Source: Triatoma infestans
Taxonomy: Eukaryota; Arthropoda; Insecta; Hemiptera; Reduviidae
NCBI GenBank assembly: GCA_011037195.1
Contig: JAAEAF010014394.1
Coordinates: 62,001-126,000, forward strand
DNA: 64,000 nucleotides
Direction of reading: 5' to 3'
Position numbers and translations under genes: made by a program. Below are positions 33,230 to 45,889 of the stretch, in pieces. Within the stretch, counting starts at the first letter, position 1, and each line of letters starts with the position of its first letter. Below the pieces are notes generated by a model. That model had not been told where the DNA came from and did no database searches. It was given only the letters and a program-made list of their open reading frames with translations.

Positions 33230-34060
33230 GGAGACATTAATTATGTTGAGGTGTGTGTATGTGTGTGATTGGTTGGACTTTGTTACTTATTTTCCCTTCC
33301 CATCACACACTCTTACAGACTAACAAAACAAAAAGAGAATAGCTCCCAATCCATGGAGAGATGGAGGAGAAGAAGAAGAAGTAGCATTAATGCATTGGGC
33401 AGTGTTGTTGTGGAGCACCGGCCGGTAGGCGCGAGCACGGGGAAATTTACAGTTAAAGGGGCGACTTTGGTTTGGCGACCCTTGCTACGAAAAATAGGTT
33501 GTATGGGTTGGGTAGTGTGTTGAAAAGCCACGGCGGTGGGAGGCAAGGCCTGTACAAACTGGAGTAAAATAATAAAACGTGGATCCCCTAGTAATTCTTT
33601 TTAGTCGGTGGCCACATAATTTTTCCGGTTGCGTTGGCACGTTGACAACAAGACCAACAACAACTCTGGAGAACCAGACGGCCAGATAACCCCCAGCACT
33701 CTTTCTATTCCGGCCAAAAAAAAGACCGACGTAATTCAGTTTTGTTGTGCACAGGGAGCTCTTCCCCCCTCAGGTCGTAACTATCCCTTTCACCCCCACA
33801 CTATAGGGGGCCTCTCTGCTGTGCGGGTTACACTAACTTGCCCCTGCAAAATACAACAAGAAAATAGTATTTTTTTTAATAATTTTTTTCTTATTTTGGA
33901 AAACAACAAAGTAAAAGAAATAAATAAAAATTCATATGATTACTGCAAAGACGCCAAGGCAAAGAAGCCAATAAATCTAAACAAAAATATAAATAGATAT
34001 ATTTACAAACTGGCGTTACAAAAATAAAAATAAAAATTAAAAAAAAAAAAAAAAAAAACG
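33230..34060. other. Unassigned, relatively GC-rich block with an A-run end
   Basis: It has an agaagaagaagaag stretch, then a G/C-rich part (33410-33850), a possible polyadenylation word (aataaaacgtgg, near 33570), an AT-rich stretch and an 18-19 bp A run ending about 34058. Open segments at 33269-33523 and 33629-34027 show no family I know. The layout could be part of a retroelement or a processed transcript, but I cannot support either. Confidence 0.3.
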
Positions 34061-34479
34061 CTTTGCCAGTTTATTAACTTAGGATTTGTATATAAGTACA
34101 ATAAGAGATGTAAGTATGGTGTCACGTCATCGTATAAGTTAAAATGTTGACGCTGTACTGCTTATTTCAGAAAGTTATCCTCGCCACCACTTGATATCTC
34201 TGCAGCATCCTTTCGTCCATTACACCTTGGTATCAACCCTCCGCCAAAAAACTCTTCTCCAGCAACATTTCTACCATTCAAAAACGCTAAAACTATATAC
34301 ACAAACACCAATTTGCACACACACCCACAATCACATATGAGAAGAAAAAATTCTCAGAGCACTGCCGGCAATGTGAACCAAATTTCCCTCATGCACGTTT
34401 GCCCAGGAAAATTAAAACTGATTTTTCACTTGGCATAATTTAATGAGTATAGAATAATTACATAAGTAATAGAAAGATG

Positions 34480-34628
34480 AATAATATTTTTTTTTAATTT
34501 CGTTTAGTAGCAACTGTTTCCGGAAAAACTCGTAAAGGCAACTAAACGTTGAATAAGAATTCCAATTTTCAAGAAAATTTCTATTAAATGCAACAGAGAA
34601 AAATTGTGAGTATTTCACAACCAGATTA
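34480..34628 (+). repeat. Family A end fragment
   Basis: aattccaattttcaagaaaa, then gagaaaaattgtgagtattt + cacaaccagatt. Confidence 0.5.
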
Positions 34629-35739
34629 ATATCTTATCTATTTTAAGAAAATATTAAGGAACTAATGTCTTATTTCAAGTAGGAAGTAGATATGGATGAA
34701 AGTATGAAGACGAATCGGAGGAGAACGAAGAGAGCGCGAACATATAGCAAAGCAGCGCTATAGAACAGAGCCAACTGTTGGAAGTTCGCAGGCAACAGAA
34801 GAGGCAAGTTGTTTGAAAGAAAAGTTGAACAGTTCTTTTAACCACCCCTCGAGGTCGGTGAAATATTGGAGAAAGAATAAGAGAGACGAAGAAAGCCGCT
34901 ACAGAAATGCAAAAGTTTTTATCTGTAAGAAAGAGAAAACAAAAAAAAAATGCAAGTAAAACCTGTTTAGAATGAATTGGCTGCAGTCAACTTTGTGTGT
35001 GGGGTAACAAGGGGACACATCTTGCTATATAATGTAATATAGAGTGTCTCTCTATGGCGCAGGGAGAAGTGCGTCGGGTAGAGCCAAGAGTTACTACCTA
35101 CCTAATGATCTGTTATAGTTCAACTACAATCAGCTGTGATAGCAACTACAATCAGAGGAACGTTTTTCATTACCTCAGTGTTGGTGGAATGTGTTCCCGC
35201 TGATTTAATTGGTAACTGGCATCTTCAGTAACAAGACAAAATTCATTTGTTGCAAGCCTTGAAGAAGTAAAAACTGCTGAAATTACTCCAAAAACAGATT
35301 TTATCTAATCTTAATTTATAACTTTCTAATTAATTCTAATTATCAGCCAATAAATCGTTGAAAATCTAACTAAATATGCAGTTAACTTCCAACTTTATGT
35401 ATGATAATCTAAGAAATTTTGAGGTAATCGTCCGAGAAAATCGTGACAAACTGCAACTGCATCGTGTGAAAGCGGTTCGGTCCGACGGGATCTCAACTTC
35501 ACCAATCTACAACATTTATTTCCGATAAAACATAATATAGACAATTTGGACACAAAGCAAAACTTGCTCTTACAGCACTTAAACCAGCGAAAGGGAGAAA
35601 TGTTACTATAATTGGTTGGTGGAACAAACTTCTGAACCAAATTTTTACGAAAGAAAACAACAGGATGAACGGAAAGAAAGGTGTAAACATTTATTTTAAC
35701 ATTAAGGTGTAAATATTTATACATAACATATACATACTA
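34629..35739. other. No recognised gene
   Basis: A 109-codon minus-strand open segment (35395-35724) has RTEPLSHDAVAVCHDFLGRL but matches nothing I can name. Around 34690-34950 a lysine/arginine-rich open stretch is present on the plus strand. Neither is supported as a gene. Confidence 0.3.
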
Positions 35740-35784
<45 letters not shown>

Positions 35785-36046
35785 TATAATATATACATAT
35801 GTCAATCACATGTTTATATGATTACACTTTAACTTACATTATGTAGATGCATATGTTAGTAGATGAGTACACACATGTATTCCCTACTTAGATACAGACT
35901 CTGTGTATGTATATATATATATAATATATATATATATGTGTGTGTGTGTGTGGTGTGTGTGTGTGGGTGTGTGTGTGGGTGTGTGTGTGTGTGTGTTTGT
36001 ATACAATAACAGTCATTATTACACCTTCCCTGATCACTCACTCTCA

Positions 36047-36089
<43 letters not shown>

Positions 36090-36092
36090 TCT
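35740..36092. repeat. TA, TG and TC/CA microsatellite cluster
   Basis: (ta)n at about 35745-35785, (ta)n again near 35910-35936, interrupted (tg)n at 35937-36000, then (tc)n and (ca)n at 36045-36088. Confidence 0.93.
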
Positions 36093-36264
36093 TTTTTTGC
36101 AATATAATAATTATCGTTGTTCATTTAATTACTATAATTTTTATTGACAAAACAATTAGTGACAATCAATTAATTTTTCGAATTTGTAAACAATGCACAC
36201 TAATAACAAAGCGAAACAGTGATATTTCTATTTATTGTTTCTCTCATAGTTAAGAGAAATAAAT

Positions 36265-37320
36265 ATCCGGTGTGAAACATGCACACGACTTTCTCTTCCT
36301 GCGATTTTATCACTATACTAATTCACCAATGAAATTCAATATTTCAATTTTTACTAGACGTTTAGTTGATACCCACAGCATTACATACAAATATGTAGTA
36401 TAAATAGATGTGATTCACATTTGTTGGATATAGGATAAAGGACTACCTGAATGTTATTACAACGAATGTTACAGGCATGACAGCCTGCCGGGATGTCAGC
36501 CCAGCAAAACTTGTAACTCCGGTTTAAAGTTAAGCCTAATTTAACTCTCCCCAAAACTCACGAAAATCCATTTTTTGGGGGAAACTGTTTTAAATAAGAG
36601 TGATGGGATTATATAAAGGAAATTAGAATTCCAAATTAAAAAAAAATCGAAGAAGCCCTTTTTCGAGAAAAATCCGAAAAACTTGTCAAACCTGTATTGT
36701 AAAGTCGTAACTTCCGGTTAACTAATTTTTTTTCAAATTCCCAATTCTGGCAATTCAATTCAATATACCTCAAATATCAGAGAGTTGTTGGAATCGTATA
36801 CTGCAGTTAAGTGGCTAAGCCTAGATCAAGTTCCTAAATGTACATATATCTGGGTAACTTAGTTGTGATACCTACACGGCTGTTAGACTCCGCCCATTGC
36901 CAAGGCTTTCCAAGTAGCCAAGTAACAGTGACGTCATTTAACTCCACCCACACGTTTCACAACTAAGTTGCCGAACTATAGTTAGTAAGGAAAATTTGAA
37001 GAAAATCTCTGGAGTCACTTTATAGAAAATCGCAAAATCTGAAGAACAAAAATAAATAATGTCGCTTACGGTTGACGGATTTTAACTGTAACCATGACGG
37101 TGGACAGGTGGAGAGTCGGGATCTCAATCTGATCTTTGGTGTGTGTGTGTGTGTGAGAGAGAGAGGGATAGAGAGAAATAAATATCGTAATACCATTAAA
37201 AAAAACAAATTTTATCGGACCCAAGCAATCTCGAAAAATGTGTTTCGAGTGTTTACAGTATAACGAAAATCTGCTACGATCACAAAATACTTGCTTTATG
37301 GCAGTAAGAGAAAGTGGGTA
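36265..37320 (-). mobile_element. Family A element, near full length, reverse
   Basis: It opens with ccggtgtgaaacatgcacac + gactttctcttcctgcg. Modules include cataactc-type, aaccatttttt, gaagccctttttcgag and aagtcgtaacttccggttaa. It has a (gt)n/(ga)n stretch at 37138-37165 where the family usually has tgtgtgtg. It ends gatcacaaaatacttgcttt + atggcagtaagagaaagt. About 1.06 kb. Confidence 0.72.
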
Positions 37321-38744
37321 GTTGACATCGTTAATACAGTTGGCTAACCTGTACAACCAGAACGTCATTGTCCCTGACAATAACACTGCACAATAACAAC
37401 ATAATTATCTGAACATTGTTACTATTTCTATTAATGGTTATGTTTATTATTGTTATTATTAATGAAAAAAAAGAACAAATTATCTGCAGAGGTTTTCATG
37501 CAGATGTAATTAATGGTGGCCCTCGACCGGGTAACTGAGACTACGGAGTATTGGGAAGCACCTTACAAAGCCCTTAGTGCTTTAATTCCATTCAAATCTG
37601 GTGGATTGCATGATGTCTGTTTGGGGGCATGAGAGCGTCCTGCTGAATACACAGCTCAGGCGATATACACGCCAACACCCCTGTGCCAGTAGCCAGGCAC
37701 CGCCCCCCCACCACTCCATGGAAAATAGCAAATTACAAAATCGTAAAGTTTATACATTTCATCAGTATTCTATTTTCTGACAGGACGCCATATGTCCGAC
37801 AGGCACCACCTTCTCCTCCCGCCAACTAACTTTTCTCCTCATTCATCTCTATCAAACAAATACTCTATCCTAGTTAATAATTACCTAGCGGGAGTTTACA
37901 TCAATGTTGCCAACATTCCCTCCGGCCAACCTCTCTAAACTAAAACCAAAAATCACACTTAATTAAAATTCATAACTGCTATTATGAACTTCCATCCAAA
38001 AATTACATTTCTGTCTGACAATTTCTTTTTTTCAATATATTATTTAACATTTGCACATTTCATGTATTTTGATTTTGCTAGACTATTTCCTCAGTTGTCC
38101 ATCAAATTCTGGCCATCTTATTTCTCTGTATTCGCAAAGATGGTGAGGTGAAACACCAGATGCTTAAATAGAAATGTCAAAGGAGGCTCGTCAAACATGG
38201 CACACAACGTCACGATACATTCGAACTATACCATACACACGACACACCCAAAGATGTTAAGCCAAGACTCGACACTAACAATAATAACAAGGGGTATTTA
38301 GGAGGTCCTCGATCAGTGGACCCAGTGTAACCAGGTCTGTCAAGCCATGCTCTCATCTTACGCTGCTCTTAACTTCATAAAGTCGGTACAGTCATTTCTG
38401 AAAGATTATAATTATACTTGCCACCATATAGTCCATTTGACCTTTTCTAAGCCCACTGCAATGGCAGTGCCTATATCTAGCACTTCATTCGCACATACAG
38501 TTTGTGAAAGAAGTGTAGGGCCTTCCATCTTTTCAGCTGTGCTAATTACTAGTAGTAGTAGGTAACAATAATTATTGGACCAGCTTTGAACGACAAGTTT
38601 CCATAATGACTGCACCGAAGGAAGCACTACTTCCAGAACACCATATACAAAACAGATTCTTTCATAAGCCGTAACCTCATTCGAATTTCTCTTATAAATT
38701 GTCATTAAACATAGAATTGTGGCTTGATGTGTCTTTAATTTTAT
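37321..38744. other. No recognised gene
   Basis: Mixed composition. A 97-codon minus-strand open segment (38412-38705) and a 72-codon plus-strand one overlap and carry no motif I recognise. A partial family A end (gaggtgaaacaccag) lies near 38141. Confidence 0.35.
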
Positions 38745-39200
38745 ATAATATGGGGAACCGTATGTAATGTTATGGTGAGATGTGTACTTGTGTTGTTGTA
38801 GTAGTGGAGCGAGCGTTGTTGTGTTGTTGGAGGGCCTATACTCGTATGTGAATATGTTTTAGAGAAGAGAGAAGTGGAATAAGTAAGAAGTCTGTTGTAA
38901 AATAAATATATTATCTCTAAATGAATTCAAATACTTAATAATAATTTGTAATATTAAGCTTATAAATATATAGCAATTATTTAGCTACATTGATTTAAAC
39001 TCAAATGTTCACACTTGTAACTGGCACTGATGTTCTCTCTAGAGCGAATACTGGTTGAATACCGTAAGACGACTGGTGAAAGAATGCTTCCCTTTGTGAT
39101 TCCCTCTGATTTCTAGAAGGGGTTAAAAGAACAAAGAGTGACTAATTTCTCCGACCTCTCTTGTATCGGTGTCTTGTTCCTTGGTTTTACCCTTTTTCCA
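38745..39200 (+). mobile_element. Possible solo LTR (diverged partner of 14480-15095)
   Basis: atgtaatgttatggtgagat, then gtaaaataaatatattatct with aataaata as a polyadenylation-like signal, then actggcactga, in the same order as at 14548-14830. Ends undefined. Confidence 0.35.
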
Positions 39201-39279
39201 GCCAATCTACCTTTCCCCTTTAAAAACGGTATTTATATAAATTTATATCTATTTGCTTCTTCTACTGCACGTATATTGA

Positions 39280-40990
39280 TGAAAATGGCAAGTTAGAGGA
39301 AAGCATCTTTTAAGTTCCTCAGATTAACTTTAAATCAATTTTGTCCGGGAAAACTGTTATAAATAAAAGTGGTAGACCCTGTGGCTGTGTGGATGTGTAG
39401 TAAGCATGGCCGAGTTGGGAAAGTGGTCGAACTCATGATAACCAATGTGAGGTGGCCAACTGGAACTCAGCGAATACATTTATTGCACTGTACTAATCGA
39501 TATTAAATTGTAGCAACTCACATGGAACAAACTCAGTATTTGCACTATGGATACAAATACCCATTCAAGTTTCTTTTAACCTTGAAAGTCTATGACTGAA
39601 CTTAAGTGATATAAAACAAACAATAAACAGTTACCAAGGCAAAATGAGTAAAAGTCATTTGAGGATGTAGTTGAGCACTAAATGCACGTACACGAGTTTC
39701 TCTTATTACCTTGCACCACTTCTGATCCAATTGGTCACTAAATTTTTAGTTGTGTTGTTTAGTGACAACGGGAGGTGGATTGTGAATTAATTGGAGGCGC
39801 AACATCTCATTTCCCCCCCAGAACCCAGGTAAAATCAATTTTTACGGAAAATGACATTAACAAAGTTAACAGGTTTGTATGGCTGTTATGCATATACCAA
39901 ATTTTAAGAGTCGTTTCGTAAAAATTACGTTAAACTGAAACGTCCACTATGGATAATTCTCAAAATATGTATTTCCGGTGATTCCTCAATTTCTTACTAA
40001 TTTACATAGAATGAGTGAACAAAACAAATTACATACAAAATGGTTACCAGTTTTTGTTGAAGAAAAATTTTAGTTTGATCAAAAAAACAATCATAATTGG
40101 AAAAGTCCAGGTGGTGCATTTATCGAGAAATGCCTAATTTTGAGGACATTCTTTGTGGGGGGCGCGGAGTAAGGGATTAAGAGAACAACCAGTAGATCGG
40201 AAGGGGACCGGAGGATACTGCATGTCCTGCTACATAGAAACCTTTGAGGACAGCGCACTTCTTATTTATGAATCCCAATTCACTTTTAGTACATTTTTGA
40301 TCTCAATATTATGGTAGATAAGATGTTCTTTTGTGAGTAATAATAATCAGATCAGTTAGGGGATTATCATTTCTGCTTTGAGTATAAGAACCAGCTGAGC
40401 ATAAATACCTTACTATAGAATGCCTTCTCAAAGAAACTTAATTCCTGCCATATTTAGGGACTCCAACTTACCTGTAACAAAAAAGAAACAATAAATTATT
40501 TTAAACACTTTTTTTTATAATTTACTGAAATGTCTGCTATAAAGTTTATCAAATTGTATTCCTCGAATTCCGGTTGACAATTTTTTGCAGTTCTCCGGAA
40601 CTTTTTTTTTACGCAATGAAGTTTCAAATAAAAGGGACGACCTGTATGTTGTTATGTAACAAGTATGAAGAAAATAGTTTTTATACCATTTTCGAAAAAG
40701 TCGAGAAAAAAATCAGTACCGTGGTATTTTGCGATGGATTTTGATCGAAATTTTCATCACAGGTCTACGGATCTTTTTTCCATTCTCTAATTTTGTTCTG
40801 GTGATATCTAGACAGAATATCAAGTTTAAAGTTTCTGCCAAAATTCCGTTTTTGAGTATATTCATTCACATACAAATACCTACTCATTACAAAGGACACT
40901 TTTTTCTTGCACGGCGGTACACAACACAATAGACTAGTGAAAGGGGTCCTGCTGGCCCACAATCACCGCGACCAAAATGGATTTGTTGTG
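39280..40990 (-). repeat. Family A fragments, reverse
   Basis: At least three pieces: caattttgtccgggaaaact (39340), ggtaaaatcaatttttacgg (39830) and cgcaatgaagtttcaaataa (40613). The last leads into tgcgatggattttgatcg and the tagacagaatatcaag block. Between them is unassigned DNA. A reversed end (cacgagtttctcttattacc) lies at 39691. Confidence 0.45.
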
Positions 40991-42200
40991 GAGTACCCTG
41001 GTCTAAGTTAAGTTAACCGCTGGCTCAGAGCATACGCAATCTGGTACTCAAAAGCCCAAAACCGTCTGAGAGGCTCCTCCGTATAGCTCATTGCCGCGGG
41101 CGATTCATCTCCCAGTTGGAGAAACGCACTTGCCAGGCCTTCGCAATCAAAGACATGGAGTGGTGTCAGAGGCAAGAAACATGTTTTATCGTAAAACTGT
41201 TATTTCTGGAAAAAAGTCCTATAGAAGATTCTGAACGATCGCCTACTCTCTCCTACCAGCACAACTTTTTTTTATATTTTGAAAGATGCATCACATCAAT
41301 GGTCCTTTGCATCTGAATCTATTAAACAGACTCTTTACCACATAAAATTACTCAGTATTATTCAAAGGAATGAACTCTAATCAAAAAACAAACAAATAGG
41401 TAGGATAAGTAGTATCTTAATCTTATTATTTCTACATTACTTTTACTTTATTTACTCTTTATTTTTGATAAATATATATGAGTGAAGTATACTATGTTTC
41501 TCACAATCTGTACTGATCACCTATTAACCTATAAATCACAGTAATAAATATAAACCTACCTACCTATGAACCTACTTTTCCTAATACTGATTGTATAATA
41601 GTTACATTCATCTAGTAAGTATTCTCAACTTTATAAATACATTCATCCATTAAAACACAATTGAGCTACTCTCATACACGTCTATGTACAAGTGAGTGGA
41701 CCACTCTATTTTCCTCGAATTCTATTACGATTCTATACAGAAAGAGAGACCTCTAAATAGCTATAAAAAGCTTTATCACTATGTAGAAATAAATAACTTT
41801 ATCACTTTCTCATATTTGGAAAGTAAACCGTGTTAAATTTCTGCAAAACCTTGAACAATATGACTCATCTATTTTTATCGCAGGTTTTAGCCTGTTGGAT
41901 TTGTCTGTATGGACGGAAATCGTATTAAATTGAAAACAAAACTAAATCTAGTGCAAACTCTCATATCATACTGTCCATCTCATTGTAATTCTCACAATTC
42001 TGTCGAGGCGTTATTCTTAATATACCTACTCATGAGACATTATTGTGATTATACTAATTCCTGAGGCATTATTTAGAGATGACAGCCAAATGTCTCTGCC
42101 AGGACCACCTACAAACAATCTTGACGAAAAAAGTTTCAAAGAAAAGTAATTGTAATATCTATCGCATCCGATACTGAAGTTTCAGTCAAAATCAAATCAA
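40991..42200. other. Mostly AT-rich, no recognised gene
   Basis: Around 41000-41160 the sequence is less AT-rich but has no motif. 41340-42080 is AT-rich with many stops. The last 80 bp (tcttgacgaaaaaagtttca; cgcatccgatactgaagttt) resemble family A and lead into the R2-like piece. Confidence 0.4.
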
Positions 42201-42309
42201 CTGATAAAGCAACCGTCTTAAATAATTTTGTTCAGTTATTCGCGATGTTTTCGACAATGGCTCAAAATATTTTGTTTAAATATTTTCCACTTCACCACTT
42301 ATTCACCAC

Positions 42310-43240
42310 TTCAAGTTTGTTAAAGCCAGACCAGAAGTTAAATATTCTAAACCAATACCTTTTTCCAATTCCAATGCTGACCTACCCTCTCCAGACTGCC
42401 CCACTGACTAAGCTGAGTCCATCGGTACTGGAGGGCGTGGACATCGTTATACGACGATGCGTGAAGTCTATGATTGGTTTTCCAGCGAATGCATCCACTG
42501 CAATGATGTATGCACCTCGGCGGTTTAGAGGTCTGGGTTTGCTTAGGTGTGAGTGGGAGGCACCACTGCAACAGCTGTCCATTGCCCAGAAACTCGGTAA
42601 AGTTCGAGACCCTCAATTTCAAGGGATTTTTGACCTTGAGTTGGAAGTTGGCCAATGTGTCAACCGCCTTAGCATTGAGGTGGAGGACATCCGGGACCAT
42701 ACCCCAGTGAAAAGGATTCGCCAGTCACTGAGAGAAGAGTCCTTTAACGAATGGATGAAGTGCAAATGGCAAGGGATAGGAGCCTGTCACTTCAGGGAGA
42801 CTCCCAAAGTTAATAAGTACATCTACAATAAGCAAGTGCTCTCAGGCTCGGAGTGGACCAACGCGATAAAATTAAACATAAATTATGCTCCACTCAAGGG
42901 CGTTCCCGGAGTTGCCACGAGTTCAGCAGGAGATATTGGACCCCTCTGCCGCAAATGCGGTAGAGAGAACGAAACACCGGCACATGTGCTCGGAAATTGT
43001 CCACACAATATGCTCCTCGTGACTAGGCGGCATCAAAGGGTCAAGCACGCGATCGCAGAGTCTCTTAGGGCTTCAGGGTTTTGAATCACAACCTGTTATT
43101 GAAAAAATTTTGTGTCTTGGAAGGTAGATGGATTTGGATGTTGATTGTGAGGATAAAGAGGAATTGGTTGTGGATCAGCAAGGAAACTCACCACTGAAGA
43201 ACTGTTGGAGCTTCAAAAACGTAAGCTGCCTCTAATTTGC
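42310..43240 (+). pseudogene. R2-like non-LTR element fragment (RT thumb side and zinc knuckle)
   Basis: The open frame runs to a TGA at 43084. LLKPDQKLNILNQYLFP and TYPLQTAPLTKL match the segment after the RT catalytic motifs in R2-type elements. CRKCGRENETPAHVLGNC is the CCHC knuckle that precedes their restriction-like endonuclease, and RRHQRVKHAIAESLRASGF is the start of that endonuclease region. An ATG at 42245 lies in family A sequence and is not a real start. The RT core is missing on the left, and the endonuclease is broken after 43084. Such elements insert site-specifically with an RT plus a PD-(D/E)xK-like nuclease. Confidence 0.8.
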
Positions 43241-43379
43241 CCCTGGGGAATAGTTTTAGAATTTAATTTTACTGATAGAGGACGCTGTAATTCAGTGTAG
43301 CTATATTCAGATAGAATTTACGCCCTAAAAAATCTCAAGTATAACCTCCACCTGAATTTAAATAGAATGCAAAGACCAA

Positions 43380-43475
43380 CTAAAGTTAGTAAATATTCCA
43401 AGTTTGAAGAAACATTTTCAATTGGAATTGCAGTATATGCTGGAACTGTGCGAGTGTTTCATCCCAGAATTTTTT
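43380..43475 (+). repeat. Family A end fragment
   Basis: taaatattccaagtttgaag, then tgtgcgagtgtttcatccca. Confidence 0.5.
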
Positions 43476-45459
43476 CGTGTTTAAGAGCCTTGAAGAGAAT
43501 GTATTTCCGGAGAAACGCAATTTGAATGGGAAATTTTTATATCGCAAAAATTTCCTTTCTCTTATCAAATGGAATAAGAATTGAGTGTTTTTTCAATGAA
43601 ATCATTGAAATATAATTCTATTAATGTACAAGCAAACAAACAATACAAGTCCAATAACATTTCTCATTTTGTAATATGGCAGGTGGAAGCGGTGTATTTA
43701 TTGTAATACCGCAAGTGCATATTAGTATAATATGACAGATATAATGGTGAATGCAACATATACAATTTGTTTTTTTAAAACCAACGTATTTTTTAGAATT
43801 AAGAAATTGTTATTTTGCGCATGCCTAGAGAGTGCACACAATCCTGACAGAGAGCGAGAGAAGTGATTTTCAAAGTTGGTATAGGTCAGTGTTTTTATTT
43901 GAGTTAGTGATATTGAGTCAGCGTTTCTAATCATCCCACTTTATTTATTTCGCAGATAATAAAATAAATAACCTCTAACTGAAATATAAAAACAAAGATA
44001 ATATTAATAAAAGTAAAAAAATCTAAAGCACCGAAGATAAAAAGAAAATAAATCAAAACTATTTCTGTATCGCACTTCGTTATCGATATTTTGTTGAGAT
44101 CCATATAAATTTAACAGATGACATAACCCTTCATTAACAATTTGAATATTTATTATCTACATTGTGATGTACGACGTGTGGAGGGGGTGGCCGAATTGTT
44201 AAGCGTCCTCTGCTAACACAAGAGATTATTTTTATGGAGAATAAATAGCCGTTTGCCGTTCATTTGGTTGAAGAAAAAATTCTTCCATATTAAAGTGCTG
44301 GCTTGAATTCTTCGCTGAAACAGACAACAATAGCAATCAGCTAGGCTGTGGATGGTGATATGTAAGAAGAGTAACTGCCACTAAGGGGTCCCAGAATTTC
44401 TGCAGTTTTATCGGCAACCATGCAATGTTATTCGTCCTGAGACGCAACTACATTCAAGTAACCGCACAGATGAATCACCTCTGCTCTGAGTGGTGTGCAG
44501 TTTCGAATAACAGAGTGTCTCTGTGTATGTATTCTGATGTTCTATGCCTGTAATAAGAAAATGCCATGTTTTAGACTATTTCTCAAACAAGTTAAGGTCG
44601 GATGCCCATTGTGCTAGAAACACCATACGTTACACTCAGTCACGTAACAGGATGTGTCATACTATCAGTCTTGACAGCGCTAATGCCCCAGTCCTCAGCA
44701 AACAAAGGAAGGGGTAGCTCTCAGAAATATGTACTATGTGGATGGCACTTATCTAAAAATCATCAGTAATAACCAAGAATCAACAAGTACCTCAGGTCTG
44801 CAATACTACACCGATAAAAATTTTTCAAGGTGTGTATATGGGTAGTTGGTATGTGAAGTTTAATGAAGAAACCGTTAACAGTTTGTGGAGGAAATACGAA
44901 ATACTGAAAAATGAAAGAATCTTTCAATAAAAGAGGGGCGCACTTAGAACGCAAATGGACCAATTGTGCATTGAATGAGCATTGAACAATTGCAACACTG
45001 ACATAACATGTTACAACAACTCAGTGCCATTTACTGATAAGAAATAGCAACTCAAATTCTATAAAAAAAAAATTTCTATTGAAATTTAAAACGGAAATTA
45101 ATATAGAAATGACGGTGGAACAAATAGTTAAAAAGTTGGACAAGAAAGTGCTCAAGTAACCACCTGTACTCCCCCAACTCTATACCACACTAAAACTTTC
45201 TACTTATAAAAAAAAGGAAAAGTTTTCAATTATCTCTCGTTTGTGGGAATTCGGTTTTTGTTTCCTCCCGAACAGGTTCTCTATTCCAACAAACAAGATC
45301 AAAGAAGTGAATGCATTTCAGTTTCAAAGTGACATTTCTTTCAGTTCAGTGGAATCCTTACATAGTAAAGTCTAGTTTGCACGTTAAACGAAATCTAATG
45401 TCAACTCTAATTAAACTGAAATAGCTGTATCAATTATTAATCGACTGATCCTGGAGGGA
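43476..45459. other. No recognised gene
   Basis: AT-rich. A tRNA-Ser/Leu-like A-box tract occurs at 44187-44215 but there is no B box or fold (see rejected items). Weak family A words occur near 44860-44930 and 45200-45260. Confidence 0.4.
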
Positions 45460-45840
45460 AAAAATCTGGATTTTGGCGATACACTAACACGGGTTTCTCT
45501 AACTGCACACTGCACGTACTTTACTTTTCTTTTGCAGTAAAATTTGTAAAAAAAAAAAAAAAAAAAAAAGAAAAAAAAGAAAAGAGAGAGTAATAAGCAG
45601 GTTTATAAGTGTGCAATTAGCAGCACAGCCAGTTTAAAGAAAGTCAATAGAAACCCCTTTTTTATTGAAAAAAGAAATCCCGAAAACTCTAAGAAACTTA
45701 CTTCTGTATACTACACTTCAATTTGAAATTCAGAGCAAGACGTTTCTCTTTAATGCTGTATATAGGTGGCACCGCGTATGATATATGCCTGAAGAGACAC
45801 TTTAAAGAAAACCTTTACTTGGCAGAGCTTCTCTTACAAT
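45460..45840 (-). repeat. Family A, reverse, with an A-rich run
   Basis: cgggtttctctaactgcac opens the reversed end. A run of about 22 A (45548-45569) interrupts. Then aaagaaagtcaatagaaacc and ggtggcaccgcgtatgatat follow the reversed order. Confidence 0.5.
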
Positions 45841-45889
45841 CCTCCAGAAAATAATTCTCCTCGTACATGTTTCAAATTTGCCATCTAAA

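Noticed and set aside
33770..35690. Six-residue match GLSAVR with fully synonymous codons between plus 33809 and minus 35590 segments
   Set aside because: Too short, the surrounding residues do not align well, and many frames were compared, so chance is likely.
38412..38705. 97-codon minus-strand frame as a host exon
   Set aside because: No recognised motif, it overlaps another frame on the opposite strand, and no splice context could be supported.
39405..39450. catggccgagttgggaaagtgg resembling a tRNA D arm
   Set aside because: No downstream B box and no fold.
42245..42309. ATG at 42245 as the start of the R2-like protein
   Set aside because: This stretch matches the end part of a family A module, so the open frame there is incidental fusion.
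44185..44235. tRNA-Ser/Leu-like A box (ggtggccgaattgttaagcg)
   Set aside because: No B box, T stem or acceptor pairing follows, so only an A-box-like stretch is present.
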